From Halalkalibacillus sediminis (lineage in GTDB: Bacteria > Bacillota > Bacilli > Bacillales > Alkalibacillaceae), in the NCBI RefSeq assembly GCF_002844535.1, contig NZ_PJNH01000001.1, positions 186,001-250,000 on the forward strand: DNA of 64,000 nucleotides, read 5' to 3'. This document shows positions 50,580-60,860 of the stretch, one piece after another (position 1 is the first letter of the stretch; every line of letters starts with the position of its first letter). Below the pieces are notes generated by a model. It was not told the DNA's origin and made no database searches. It was given only the letters and a program-made list of their open reading frames with translations. The position numbers and the translations under genes are program-made.

Positions 50580-51959
50580 ATGGAACAAAAAGTTATTGAT
50601 TATTTAAAAGAGAATCGAGAACGACATTTAAAAGAATTGACCGAATTTTTAGCAATTCCCAGTGTCAGTGCTTTATCTGAACATAATGAAGATACAGAGA
50701 GAGCAGCCGAGTGGGTCAAAGGGCAGTTAGATGAAATTGGTTTCACTGAAGCGAAAGTAATGCCGAGTGATGGTAAACCAGTTGTATACGGGAATTATAT
50801 CCAAGACGAAAATGCACCTACCGTATTGATTTATGGCCATTATGACGTACAACCTGTAGATCCAGTTGAATTATGGGATTCTCCGCCATTTGAAGCTACT
50901 GTTCGTGATAATAAATTATATGCTCGCGGGGCAACTGATGACAAAGGTCAAGTATTTATGCATTTGAAAGTAATGGAAGCTATATTAAAGTCGGAAGCTG
51001 CTTCTCCAGTTAATTTCAAAGTACTTATCGAAGGAGAAGAAGAAATAGGAAGTCCGACATTACCTGCTTTTGCTGAAAAACATCAGGATTTATTGCAGGC
51101 AGATCTTATTGTTGTATCAGATTCAGCGCTGATTGAGAAAGGTAAGCCAACGATTACATATGGCTTAAGAGGTTTAGCTGGTATACAAATCGACGTTAAA
51201 GGTGCAAAAGGTGATCTTCACTCTGGTGAGTATGGTGGAGGTGTGATGAATCCTGTACATGCATTGGTTAAAATTTTGGATTCATTCAAAGATGAATATA
51301 ATCGTGTTACTGTAGATGGATTTTATGATCAAGTTCCTGAACTTTCTCAAGAAGAACGTGATGCACTAGCTGCAGTTCCTTTCGATGAAGAAAAATTAAG
51401 AAAAGAGTTAGATGTACCTGAATTTGAAGGGGAAAATGGCTACTCATATACAGAACGCACATCGGTTCGTCCAACTTTAGAAGTCAACGGTATTTATGGT
51501 GGATTCCAAGGTGAAGGAATTAAGACTGTGTTACCTTCAAAGGCTTCAGCCAAGGTTACTTGTCGGTTAGTACCTGACCAAGACCCTGACAAGATTGTAG
51601 AATTATTGACTGAGCACGTTGAAAACAATGCACCTAGTAGCGTTACGGTGGAAGTTACGCCATTCGATAAAGGTAAGCCGTATGTAACACCGTTTGACCA
51701 TCCAGTAATTGCAACGGCTGCAAAGGCCTATGAAAAAGTGTACAAAGAAGAGACAGCGTACATTCGCGGAGGAGGGTCCATTCCTATTGTAGCTGAGTTG
51801 GACCGTATACTCGGAGTACCCGTCGTGTTGATGGGATTCGGGTTACCGGATGAGAATTTACATGCACCGAATGAACACTTGCACTTAGAAAACTTCGATT
51901 TAGGGATGGAAACACTCGCTCACTATTATCACATGCTCAAAGATGTTGAAATGAAATAA
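50580..51959 (+). CDS. M20 family dipeptidase (CNDP/ArgE-like)
   Basis: 459 residues, two-zinc M20 peptidase. Ligands are visible in IYGHYDVQP, GATDDKG, the Glu pair EGEEEIGSP, VVSDSA and the terminal His in LHAPNEHLHLENF. The lid/dimer domain is about 205-330 with GLRGLAGIQIDV and LHSGEYGG. Cytoplasmic. Cleaves dipeptides or N-acyl amino acids by family. AGTGGAAGGG precedes the ATG. Single gene with a terminator. Confidence 0.9.
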   Translation: MEQKVIDYLKENRERHLKELTEFLAIPSVSALSEHNEDTERAAEWVKGQLDEIGFTEAKVMPSDGKPVVYGNYIQDENAPTVLIYGHYDVQPVDPVELWDSPPFEATVRDNKLYARGATDDKGQVFMHLKVMEAILKSEAASPVNFKVLIEGEEEIGSPTLPAFAEKHQDLLQADLIVVSDSALIEKGKPTITYGLRGLAGIQIDVKGAKGDLHSGEYGGGVMNPVHALVKILDSFKDEYNRVTVDGFYDQVPELSQEERDALAAVPFDEEKLRKELDVPEFEGENGYSYTERTSVRPTLEVNGIYGGFQGEGIKTVLPSKASAKVTCRLVPDQDPDKIVELLTEHVENNAPSSVTVEVTPFDKGKPYVTPFDHPVIATAAKAYEKVYKEETAYIRGGGSIPIVAELDRILGVPVVLMGFGLPDENLHAPNEHLHLENFDLGMETLAHYYHMLKDVEMK

Positions 51960-51968
51960 TCAGAAAGA

Positions 51969-52005
51969 AAAACTCAATCTCCGAAATGGAGGTTGAGTTT
52001 TTTTT
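51969..52005 (+). terminator. Rho-independent terminator
   Basis: AAACTCAATCTCC/GGAGGTTGAGTTT with loop GAAAT and a long T run. Confidence 0.92.
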
Positions 52006-52074
52006 ATCGACAATTTTATTGATTCGTCGGTGATGTTTCATAATCAGCTAGACATCAAGCACCGCTTTCCTCAT

Positions 52075-52088
52075 TTAAAGCGTTTACC
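52075..52088 (+). promoter_or_regulatory. Possible cre site upstream of tpl
   Basis: TTAAAGCGTTTACC matches the CcpA consensus TGWNANCGNTNWCA at all but two defined positions. It lies 81 bases before the tpl start. Confidence 0.4.
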
Positions 52089-52135
52089 TTGTACACCATG
52101 TTCTTGTGAAATTTAACAATTATAGGCTAAACTGA

Positions 52136-53566
<1,431 letters not shown>

Positions 53567-53575
53567 TTACAAATG

Positions 53576-53605
53576 AAAGAGACTCGGTTCAACGAGTCTC
53601 TTTTT
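53576..53605 (+). terminator. Rho-independent terminator of tpl
   Basis: AAAGAGACTCG/CGAGTCTCTTT with loop GTTCAA and a T run. Confidence 0.93.
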
Positions 53606-53645
53606 CTATGAATAAATTGTATAATAAAAGGGAAGAGGTGATCGC

Positions 53646-54082
53646 ATGGAGATTCGTAGCAAGCAAATGCAAATTCGAAGTAATGATATGAAAATACGAA
53701 GTGCAGAAATGCCGATCAGAAGTAATGATTTTAAAATTCGTAGTAACAATATGAAAATACAAAGTACTGATTGGGAAATACGAAGTAATCAGTTACCGAT
53801 TAGAAGCAGTGAAATGAAACTACGTAGCATAGATATGTCGATTTTTAGCAATCTTCACAAGAACCAAAGTGATGAGCAGCCATTACAAAGTATGAATCTA
53901 AAGATATGGAGCGACGGTGTTCCAATCAGAAGCAGTGATGTAAAACTGTGGAGTATGAATGCACCTATTAGGAGTGGGACAATGCCGATTTGGAGTAGTA
54001 CAGCTGTCATTCGTAGTTCTACCATGAAAATGTTGACCAATTCCATGCCTTACCGCAGCGATCAATTTTACAAAAACCGGAG
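53646..54082 (+). repeat. 21-base tandem coding repeat with divergent codons
   Basis: Twenty-one 21-base units encode the heptads. Ile is written ATT, ATA or ATC, Arg as CGT, CGA, CGC, AGA or AGG, and Ser as AGC or AGT. Amino-acid pattern is kept while DNA drifts, so the array is old and selected as protein. Confidence 0.8.
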
Positions 54083-54089
54083 TGATTAG
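53646..54089 (+). CDS. Heptad-repeat protein, 21 units of a seven-residue MxIRSxx motif
   Basis: The 147 residues divide exactly into 21 heptads without an insertion. Consensus is hydrophobic-x-Ile-Arg-Ser-x-polar (for example MQIRSND, LPIRSSE). Ser at position 5 is kept in heptads 1-18 and 20, with Thr in 19; Arg at position 4 is in 12 units and is replaced by Trp in units 13, 15 and 17; position 3 is nearly always Ile or Leu. The last unit (FYKNRSD) is one residue out of phase. Units 10-12 are the most degenerate. A ribosome binding site (AGAGGTGA) 4-5 bases before the ATG, a TATAAT at 53620-53625 and an exact TAG-ATG junction with the following M20 gene support expression. No Cys, signal peptide or membrane segment. 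Not a family I recognise; possibly a short-strand beta solenoid. Confidence 0.75.
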   Translation: MEIRSKQMQIRSNDMKIRSAEMPIRSNDFKIRSNNMKIQSTDWEIRSNQLPIRSSEMKLRSIDMSIFSNLHKNQSDEQPLQSMNLKIWSDGVPIRSSDVKLWSMNAPIRSGTMPIWSSTAVIRSSTMKMLTNSMPYRSDQFYKNRSD

Positions 54090-55241
54090 ATGAAACAACA
54101 CCTTGCAAAAGAAATGGAACAAATACAAACAGACCTTAAACAAATGAGTGTTCAATTATATGAAAACCCAGAATTAGGGGATCAGGAATTTAAATCGATG
54201 AGAGTGCTCGTGGATTTTTTGAAAGAACATGGATTTGAAGTGGAAGTCGGAATTGTCGATCGTCCAACGGCATTTCAGGCAACTTTTTCAAGTAGTAAAC
54301 CTGGACCAACAATTTCATATCTAGCTGAATATGATGCTCTTCCTGGTGTGGGGCACGGATGTGGTCACAACCTGATAGGTACGATGAGCTGTGGTGCAGC
54401 GGTTGCATTAAGTAAACTGATTGAACAAACAGGAGGAACAATTATTGTGTTCGGAACACCTGCTGAAGAAACTAACGGGGCGAAAGTTCCTTTGTCTGAA
54501 AAGGGTTATTTTGATGAGGTTGACGCGGCTCTCATGGTACACCCTGGTGGTGATTCTCATGCAAGTGGGGAATCTTTAGCGATGGATGCCGTGCAATTCG
54601 CATACACGGGTCGTTCAAGCCATGCCGCAGCAGCACCGGAAAAGGGGATCAATGCACTAGATTCAGTTATACAGCTATTTAATGGAATTAATGCCTTGCG
54701 AGAGCATTTACCAACGGATGTGAGGATCCATGGAATCATTTCAGAAGGAGGACAAGCTGCCAATGTTGTTCCTGATTATGCAGAGGCCCGCTTTTACCTC
54801 CGTGCGAAAAAGAGAGAGACTCTTGATGCAATCAGTAAAAAAGTATTCTCGATAGCAGAGGGTGCAGCACAAATGACTGGTTCCACACTCGCAATCAGCA
54901 ACTATGAACTAAGCTATGATGATATGAGGACCAACCAGACTTTATCTGAAGCGTTTACGAAAAATTTAATCGCAACAGGAGTAGAAAAAGTTCATCCTCC
55001 ACAAACTTCTTTCGGCTCACTTGATATGGGGAATGTCAGTCAAAAATGTCCTGCAATCCATCCATACATCGGAATGGATAACCCGAATTTAGTCGCTCAT
55101 ACGAAAGAATTCGCCGAAACGACGGTAAGTGAAGCTGGCCAAAATGCTCTTGTTCGTGGAGCTTTAGCACTTGCGTTTACAGGCTATGATCTATTAACCA
55201 ATAAAGAGCTGTATGATGAAATGAAGCGTGAGTTCAGTTAA
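54090..55241 (+). CDS. M20D-family amidohydrolase (AbgB/aminobenzoyl-glutamate hydrolase-like)
   Basis: 383 residues. Metal motifs: EYDALPGVGHGCGHNLIGT, TPAEETNGAK (Glu pair), the dimer-domain His in YTGRSSHAAAAPEKGINALD, and a late His in NLVAHTKEFAE. Cleaves N-acyl or aminobenzoyl-glutamate type amides by family. Its ATG directly follows the stop of the heptad-repeat gene, with CGGAGTGA inside that gene as ribosome binding site, so the two are translationally coupled. A regulator with its own promoter follows. Confidence 0.9.
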   Translation: MKQHLAKEMEQIQTDLKQMSVQLYENPELGDQEFKSMRVLVDFLKEHGFEVEVGIVDRPTAFQATFSSSKPGPTISYLAEYDALPGVGHGCGHNLIGTMSCGAAVALSKLIEQTGGTIIVFGTPAEETNGAKVPLSEKGYFDEVDAALMVHPGGDSHASGESLAMDAVQFAYTGRSSHAAAAPEKGINALDSVIQLFNGINALREHLPTDVRIHGIISEGGQAANVVPDYAEARFYLRAKKRETLDAISKKVFSIAEGAAQMTGSTLAISNYELSYDDMRTNQTLSEAFTKNLIATGVEKVHPPQTSFGSLDMGNVSQKCPAIHPYIGMDNPNLVAHTKEFAETTVSEAGQNALVRGALALAFTGYDLLTNKELYDEMKREFS

Positions 55242-55275
55242 TTCCACCTTCGACAATAATAGGTAATTTTCTGAA

Positions 55276-55305
55276 TTGACTGTAAACTAATTATTTCATT
55301 ATAAT
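55276..55305 (+). promoter_or_regulatory. SigmaA-type promoter of the PucR-type regulator
   Basis: TTGACT (55276-55281), an 18-base spacer and TATAAT (55300-55305). It rules out a coding start at 55304 and supports ATG 55340. Confidence 0.75.
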
Positions 55306-55339
55306 GGATTTAAATATATATACGGCAGAGGTGGGTCCA

Positions 55340-57022
55340 ATGGGGATACGGATGGATGAGGTCATGAGGCAACCTTTTTTGGAAGAGGCTACAGTCGTTG
55401 CTGGAAATGATTTGCTCGAAAAGACACTAGTAGAATGGGTGTCGGTCATGGAAGTCCCTGTAGAAAATTTCATTCGAAAACATGAATTCGTCCTTTCTAC
55501 AGGCTTAGGTTGTGCAGACAGTTCTAAAGCGCTTGAGGAATTTGTAAAAGACGTCATCCATTCCGGTGCATCCGCATTGACAATTGCTACCGGAAAACAC
55601 GTTGTGGAGATACCACAAAGTGTTGTGAAACTTGCGAATGAACAAGGTTTTATTCTGATTGAAATACCTTGGAAAATCAGATTTTCTGACATCATTCAAG
55701 AAATAGTACAACTTCTGAACGATGAGAAGGAAAATGAGAGGCACAATGCTGAACAAGTACGTCAACAATTAACTGATTGTGTATTGAACGGTGGAACCCT
55801 GGAGGATATAATTTCAAGATTACATGAACATATTGAAATGCCTGTGGCTATAAGTGATCAGAAGCAAAAAATCAGAGCGAATTGTGATTTTGATACTGGG
55901 GTGATTGATACGATCAATGGTTTCACCGAAGGAACTATTGAAAAGGTGACACCACCGGATCTCCCTTTTAGCGAGCATCCCCTCTATTATCACCTTGATC
56001 AGTACGACGTCAATAATCAGCGTTGCTATGAATTGACGATTTATTCTAATGCCAAAAAACAAGGTTATCTGTTATTCATGCCTGATCATCCAACTGATTT
56101 AACATGGTATACGATGAATTTGTTGGAGCACGGTTTAACCGCGTGTGCTCTTTATTTTTTGACGGAAAATGCAGTGGAATTGACTGAAATTCGATTAAAG
56201 GATAATTTCGTATTATCATTAGCAAAAGAAAAGCAAGATCTTGATGCCAAGTGGCTCTCTAAAGGCGAATTGTTAGGCTATGATTTATCCTTGCCTTATG
56301 TATGTATCGTGGGGCAAATACGGTCGAAAGATAATGATTTCTTACCAAAAGAATCTGAAAGAGATCAGTCCATGCAGTCATCTTTGCACAGTCTGAATTA
56401 CTATGTCCAAAAAGAAATCACTCACGCCAGTCAAAACCTGAATCGGCAAACGATGTCTACGTTCGATCATGGAGAGATTATTATTTTTCTGGAGATTGAC
56501 CATCATCCCCACCAGGAGACAGTCAATCACTTCTTAGACATGATTGATCGCCGCCTCCATGACCAATTGGCGCACACCGACATTGCTTGGGGTATAGCCC
56601 TTCATCAAGAGGGATTTCAAGTGTTCAATGAAAGTTATCAAGAAGCGAGAACAGCATTAGATATTCATATTGAACAACATGGTTTTGGTGAAAGGACTTT
56701 TTTCGAGGATACAAGAGTGAATCGAATCTTACTCACGATGTCGAACGACACCAAGATCGTCGATATGATGAAAGAAACGATTGGACCACTGATTGAATAT
56801 GATCAAAAACGAGAGACTGATTTAGTCCATACATTTATGACTTATCAAAAATATAAAGGAAATGTTAGTCAAACTTCACGCGCTTTGAACTTGCACCGCC
56901 AGTCATTGCTCTATCGTCTAAGAAATATTGAAAATCTGACCAAGTTATCACTGATCGACGCTGATGATTCATTTTTACTCGAATTAAGCGTTCGGTTATG
57001 GTTGATGCATAAAATCAAGTAA
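55340..57022 (+). CDS. PucR-family transcriptional regulator
   Basis: 560 residues. The N-terminal PucR domain (PFLEEATVVAGNDLLEKTLV, WVSVMEVPVE, FVLSTGLG) is followed by a central degenerate sensor region and a C-terminal HTH_30 helix-turn-helix: LVHTFMTYQKYKGNVSQTSR then ALNLHRQSLLYRLRNIE. PucR controls purine catabolism in B. subtilis; relatives sense amino acids or amines. Start ATG 55340 has AGAGGTGG upstream. It sits between the heptad/M20 pair and the ectoine-like operon, either of which it may control. Confidence 0.9.
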   Translation: MGIRMDEVMRQPFLEEATVVAGNDLLEKTLVEWVSVMEVPVENFIRKHEFVLSTGLGCADSSKALEEFVKDVIHSGASALTIATGKHVVEIPQSVVKLANEQGFILIEIPWKIRFSDIIQEIVQLLNDEKENERHNAEQVRQQLTDCVLNGGTLEDIISRLHEHIEMPVAISDQKQKIRANCDFDTGVIDTINGFTEGTIEKVTPPDLPFSEHPLYYHLDQYDVNNQRCYELTIYSNAKKQGYLLFMPDHPTDLTWYTMNLLEHGLTACALYFLTENAVELTEIRLKDNFVLSLAKEKQDLDAKWLSKGELLGYDLSLPYVCIVGQIRSKDNDFLPKESERDQSMQSSLHSLNYYVQKEITHASQNLNRQTMSTFDHGEIIIFLEIDHHPHQETVNHFLDMIDRRLHDQLAHTDIAWGIALHQEGFQVFNESYQEARTALDIHIEQHGFGERTFFEDTRVNRILLTMSNDTKIVDMMKETIGPLIEYDQKRETDLVHTFMTYQKYKGNVSQTSRALNLHRQSLLYRLRNIENLTKLSLIDADDSFLLELSVRLWLMHKIK

Positions 57023-57054
57023 TCACCTACTCAATTTGAGTAGGTGATTTTTTT
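57021..57054 (+). terminator. Rho-independent terminator
   Basis: AATCACCTACTCAA/TTGAGTAGGTGATT stem with a T run. Almost no loop; ends the regulator gene. Confidence 0.9.
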
Positions 57055-57205
57055 CCCGAAAAGATTCTCAATTAAACAGCAAAGATGTATAAATTTTCAG
57101 ATAATAAGTTCATACACTTTGCACATTACATTAATTAGCCATTCTACATACAATAAAAGTATAAATAATTATAATATTCAGTTAATTGAAGGAGGGTAAG
57201 ATAAC

Positions 57206-58417
57206 ATGCTGGCGTTCGACATCAAGGAATACCAAGAAAGACTTCAAAAGACGAAGCAATCAATGGAAAAGAAAGGGATAGAGGTGCTATTAATTACTGA
57301 TCCGGCAAATATGAACTACCTGTCGGGTTATGATGCTTGGTCTTTTTACGTTCACCAAATGCTGATTATCATTGTAGATGAACCTCAACCAATTTGGATT
57401 GGTCGTTTGATGGATGCTAATGGTGCAAAGGCGACCACTTGGATTTATGACGAAAATATCATGGCTTATCCTGATTACTATGTGCATTCAGAAGAGTTTC
57501 ACCCGATGCAGTTCATGGCTGAAATTTTAAAAGAAATCGGTCAGGGTAACCGAGTGATCGGTGTGGAAATGGATCAATATTATTTCACTGCTCAGGCTTA
57601 CATGTCATTGGTCCAAAATCTTCCGAATGCTACTTTTAAAAATGCTACCTCATTAGTCAATTGGGTGAGGATGATTAAATCCGATCAAGAATTAGAATAT
57701 ATGCATCATGCTGCAAGGATTGCTGAAAAGGCGATGGAGGCTGGAGTAAATAGCATTTATGCAGGAACAAGGGAATGTGATACGGCTGCCGCCATTTATT
57801 ATGAACTAATTAAAGGGACTGAAGAATATGGAGGGGATTACCCATCCATTGTCCCAATGCTACCAACAGGTGATCATACTTCTTGTCCGCACCTGACATG
57901 GACTGAGAAGCCTTTTGTGGAAGGGAATAATGTCATTATCGAGTTAGCAGGTTGTTACAAAAGGTACCATATACCACTTGCAAGGACAGTTGCTATTGGA
58001 CATTCATCGGAAAGATCAGAGCGTTTAGCTCAAGTAGTTGCTGAAGGGATAGATGAAGTATTTGCTATAGCTAAACCTGGTGTGCGTTTAGAGGAGCTGG
58101 AAGAAAAATGGCGTACAACGATTCGAAAGTACGGTTTGGAAAAAGAGTCGAGGTTAGGATATTCAATTGGAATGAATTACCCACCTGATTGGGGTGAGCA
58201 TACAGCAAGTATCAGAAAAGGAGAGAAGACAGAATTACAACCGAATATGGCATTTCATTTTATACCTGCTATTTGGTTCGATCATGATGGAATAGAAATA
58301 AGTGAATCGTTCCAGGTGACAGAGACTGGGATTCAACCATTTACTAATTACGCTAGAGAATTATTAGTGACAAATCCTTATCATTTACCAGATCAGAGCA
58401 AAGGGATTATAAGCTGA
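57206..58417 (+). CDS. M24-fold hydrolase without metal ligands, DoeA/EutD (ectoine hydrolase)-like
   Basis: 403 residues with the creatinase/prolidase fold. The N-terminal NMNYLSGYDAWSFYVHQ is the pattern I recall for ectoine hydrolase. In the catalytic half the usual M24 metal residues are changed: the first Asp is Glu in VIIELAGCYK, the second is absent in YHIPLARTVAIG, and the Glu of the TIEPG motif is lost (MAFHFIPAIW), with the last Glu kept in GIEISESF. Loss of metals is a feature of ectoine hydrolase, which forms N-acetyl-diaminobutyrate. GGAGGG precedes the ATG. First of a five-gene operon. Confidence 0.8.
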   Translation: MLAFDIKEYQERLQKTKQSMEKKGIEVLLITDPANMNYLSGYDAWSFYVHQMLIIIVDEPQPIWIGRLMDANGAKATTWIYDENIMAYPDYYVHSEEFHPMQFMAEILKEIGQGNRVIGVEMDQYYFTAQAYMSLVQNLPNATFKNATSLVNWVRMIKSDQELEYMHHAARIAEKAMEAGVNSIYAGTRECDTAAAIYYELIKGTEEYGGDYPSIVPMLPTGDHTSCPHLTWTEKPFVEGNNVIIELAGCYKRYHIPLARTVAIGHSSERSERLAQVVAEGIDEVFAIAKPGVRLEELEEKWRTTIRKYGLEKESRLGYSIGMNYPPDWGEHTASIRKGEKTELQPNMAFHFIPAIWFDHDGIEISESFQVTETGIQPFTNYARELLVTNPYHLPDQSKGIIS

Positions 58418-58443
58418 AATTAAAATTAAAGGAGGTTTACAAC

Positions 58444-59643
58444 ATGAAACAATATAACATGGGAACGAAAGCATTATGGGCTGGAGAGAAGGATCAATTA
58501 GCATTCGGTGCTACTCAAGTGCCTGTCGTTCATAGCGTGTCGTTTGGATACGACGACATGGATGAATGGTATGAAGTAGCTGTTGGTAATAAAGAAGGTC
58601 ACATTTACGGGAGAAATACCAACCCGACAGTCGAAGCATTTGAAGAGAAATTACGCATACTAGAGGGAGCGGAGGCAGCAACCAGCTTCTCAACAGGGAT
58701 GGCTGCAATAAGTAATACGTTGAGCACCTTCTTGTTCCCTGGTGACCGCGTCATATCTATCAAGGACACGTACGGAGGCACAAATAAAATCTTTACGGAG
58801 TTTCTTCCGAAGCAAAATATAGAAGTAGAGTTGTGTGAGACAGGTAACCACGAAGCTATAGAAGCAGCTTTGGAAAAAGGATGCAAAGTACTTTATTTAG
58901 AAACACCTACGAATCCGACCGTAAAGATCACTGACATTGAGCGAATGGCAAAGAAGGGCCATGAAGCAGGAGCAATCGTCATTATTGATAACACATTTGC
59001 TACACCAGTCAATCAGAATCCACTTGCATTAGGTGTAGACTTAGTTATTCATAGTGCTACGAAATTTTTAGGCGGGCACGCTGATGCTCTTGGCGGTATT
59101 GTATGTGGACCTAAAGAGCTAGTAGAACAAATTTATCATTATCGTGAAATCAATGGAGCCACTCTAGATCCGATGGCAGCATATCTGTTACTTCGAGGAA
59201 TGAAAACCTTGAAATTAAGAGTAGAACGTCAAAACGAGAATGCTCAACGAATAGCCGAATATTTGAAAACGGTCTCATGGGTAGATGATGTTTTCTATCC
59301 AGGCTTGGAAGATCATCCTGGACATGATATTGCCAAAGAGCAGATGAGTGGATTTGGTGGCATGTTAAGTTTCGCTGTCAGAGGCGGTGTGGAAACGGTT
59401 CGCGAATTACTCCCTAAATTACAATTAGCTAACCGTGCTGCAAATTTAGGATCTGTAGAAACAATTGTAGGGCCATCTAGAACGACAAGTCACGTTGAGT
59501 GTACTCCAGAGGAACGGGCTGCAATGGGGATTCCTGAAGGATTGATTCGCTATTCTGCAGGAATTGAAGATATTGAGGACCTGATTCATGACTTAGAGCA
59601 AGCATTTGCTCAATTGCCAGAAGAACTTCTTACTGCTAAATAA
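58444..59643 (+). CDS. Cys/Met-metabolism (gamma-family) PLP enzyme
   Basis: 399 residues of the cystathionine gamma-synthase/lyase fold. The substrate loop is IYGRNTNPTVEAFEEKL, then SFSTGMAAISNTLSTFL, LYLETPTNPTVKITDIE, VIIDNTFATPVNQNPL and the PLP-Lys in HSATKFLGGHADALGG. C-terminal IRYSAGIEDIEDLI is typical. Here it stands among ectoine/diaminobutyrate-type genes, not methionine genes. It may eliminate or exchange the gamma substituent of an aspartate-family amino acid; the exact substrate is unknown. AAAGGAGG precedes the ATG. Confidence 0.88.
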   Translation: MKQYNMGTKALWAGEKDQLAFGATQVPVVHSVSFGYDDMDEWYEVAVGNKEGHIYGRNTNPTVEAFEEKLRILEGAEAATSFSTGMAAISNTLSTFLFPGDRVISIKDTYGGTNKIFTEFLPKQNIEVELCETGNHEAIEAALEKGCKVLYLETPTNPTVKITDIERMAKKGHEAGAIVIIDNTFATPVNQNPLALGVDLVIHSATKFLGGHADALGGIVCGPKELVEQIYHYREINGATLDPMAAYLLLRGMKTLKLRVERQNENAQRIAEYLKTVSWVDDVFYPGLEDHPGHDIAKEQMSGFGGMLSFAVRGGVETVRELLPKLQLANRAANLGSVETIVGPSRTTSHVECTPEERAAMGIPEGLIRYSAGIEDIEDLIHDLEQAFAQLPEELLTAK

Positions 59644-59656
59644 GGAGGGAGTTCTA

Positions 59657-60847
59657 ATGGAGAACCTTTTATCGAATGAAGAAATCAAAGAAATTGAAGA
59701 AGATTTGATTTCTTGGTATAAACACTTTCATCAAAATCCTGAATTAAGTTTTCAAGAAAAAAATACGAGCGAATACGTCATTGATCAATTAGAAGACTTC
59801 GGTGATTTCACCATTCATAAGAATATAGGTGGTTATGGAATCGTCGCTGAACTAGGTAAAGGTACACCTGTCGTTGGATTGAGAGCAGATATGGATGCCC
59901 TACCGATAAAAGAGCAGACTGACTTACCCTTTGCATCAGTGAATGATGGGGTCATGCATGCTTGTGGCCACGATGCTCATACAGCTATGTTATTAGGTGC
60001 TGCTAGAATTTTATCAATTAAATACAAGGAAAACCGTTTGAAGGGTACTGTTAAATTCATCTTTCAACCTGCTGAAGAGGACACGGATGAATATGGTCTC
60101 ACGGGTGCCCCGTATATGCTTCAAAGTGGTCTTTTAGATGATGTCCAATCAGCTTTTGCATTGCACGTGTGTCCGTGGAGGTCAATCGGTGAAATTCAAT
60201 TGAATGATGGACCTAGCATGGCTAATATTGACAATTTCTATATTGAACTAAGTGGTGTTGGGTCTCATGGTGCCTACCCTCATCAAGGAAAGGATCCCAT
60301 ATGGTTGATGAATCAGTTACTGTCATTGATTTATAGTGTTCCTGGGCGTCAAGTGGATCCCCTCGATCCTGCAGTAATCAGTGTCGGTCAAATTCATGCT
60401 GGGCAAGCAACTAATGTTATACCGGATGTGGTGACTATGCGCGGTTCAATCAGAAGTTATTCAAAGTCAGTCCAACAATCATTACTTGATGAACTGGAAC
60501 GGAGTTGTCGTAGTATCGAAGCACTCGGTTGTGACATTAAATTGATTATCGAGCACGGAGAACCAGCGCTGCATAATGATCCAGATACCAATAGAAAAAT
60601 TGAACAGTTTGTGCAAGAGAATTATCCTCAATTATCCATCGTTAAAAAGGCGTACGGATTAGGAAGTGAAGATTTTTCACACATCCTGGAAAAAGTTCCT
60701 GGAGCAATGGTGATGGTGGGCTGTCATGAAGAAGGTCAACAAGAAAGACATTTGCATGGCTCAGATTTTCAAGTGGATGAACGAGTGCTATCAATCGGAA
60801 CATCACTACTGGTTGGTTTTGTAGAGAAGAATGCTGACCAAAGTTAA
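59657..60847 (+). CDS. M20D-family amidohydrolase/deacylase (DoeB2-like)
   Basis: 396 residues. Motifs: HQNPELSFQEKNTSEYV, LRADMDALPIKEQTDLPF, MHACGHDAHTAMLLGAARIL, FQPAEEDTDEYGLTGAPYML, GSHGAYPHQGKDPIW and GSEDFSHILEKVPGAMVMVG. The Cys/His/Glu metal ligands are intact. Expected to remove an N-acyl group; in this operon N-acetyl-diaminobutyrate is the likely substrate. ATG 59657 follows AAGGAGGG; a longer in-frame reading overlaps the upstream gene. Confidence 0.9.
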   Translation: MENLLSNEEIKEIEEDLISWYKHFHQNPELSFQEKNTSEYVIDQLEDFGDFTIHKNIGGYGIVAELGKGTPVVGLRADMDALPIKEQTDLPFASVNDGVMHACGHDAHTAMLLGAARILSIKYKENRLKGTVKFIFQPAEEDTDEYGLTGAPYMLQSGLLDDVQSAFALHVCPWRSIGEIQLNDGPSMANIDNFYIELSGVGSHGAYPHQGKDPIWLMNQLLSLIYSVPGRQVDPLDPAVISVGQIHAGQATNVIPDVVTMRGSIRSYSKSVQQSLLDELERSCRSIEALGCDIKLIIEHGEPALHNDPDTNRKIEQFVQENYPQLSIVKKAYGLGSEDFSHILEKVPGAMVMVGCHEEGQQERHLHGSDFQVDERVLSIGTSLLVGFVEKNADQS

Positions 60848-60860
60848 AGGAGGGGTAAAG

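Noticed and set aside
53646-54089. CRISPR array or satellite DNA
   Set aside because: Units are contiguous 21-mers without spacers, remain in one reading frame and vary mainly at synonymous positions, so it is a coding repeat.
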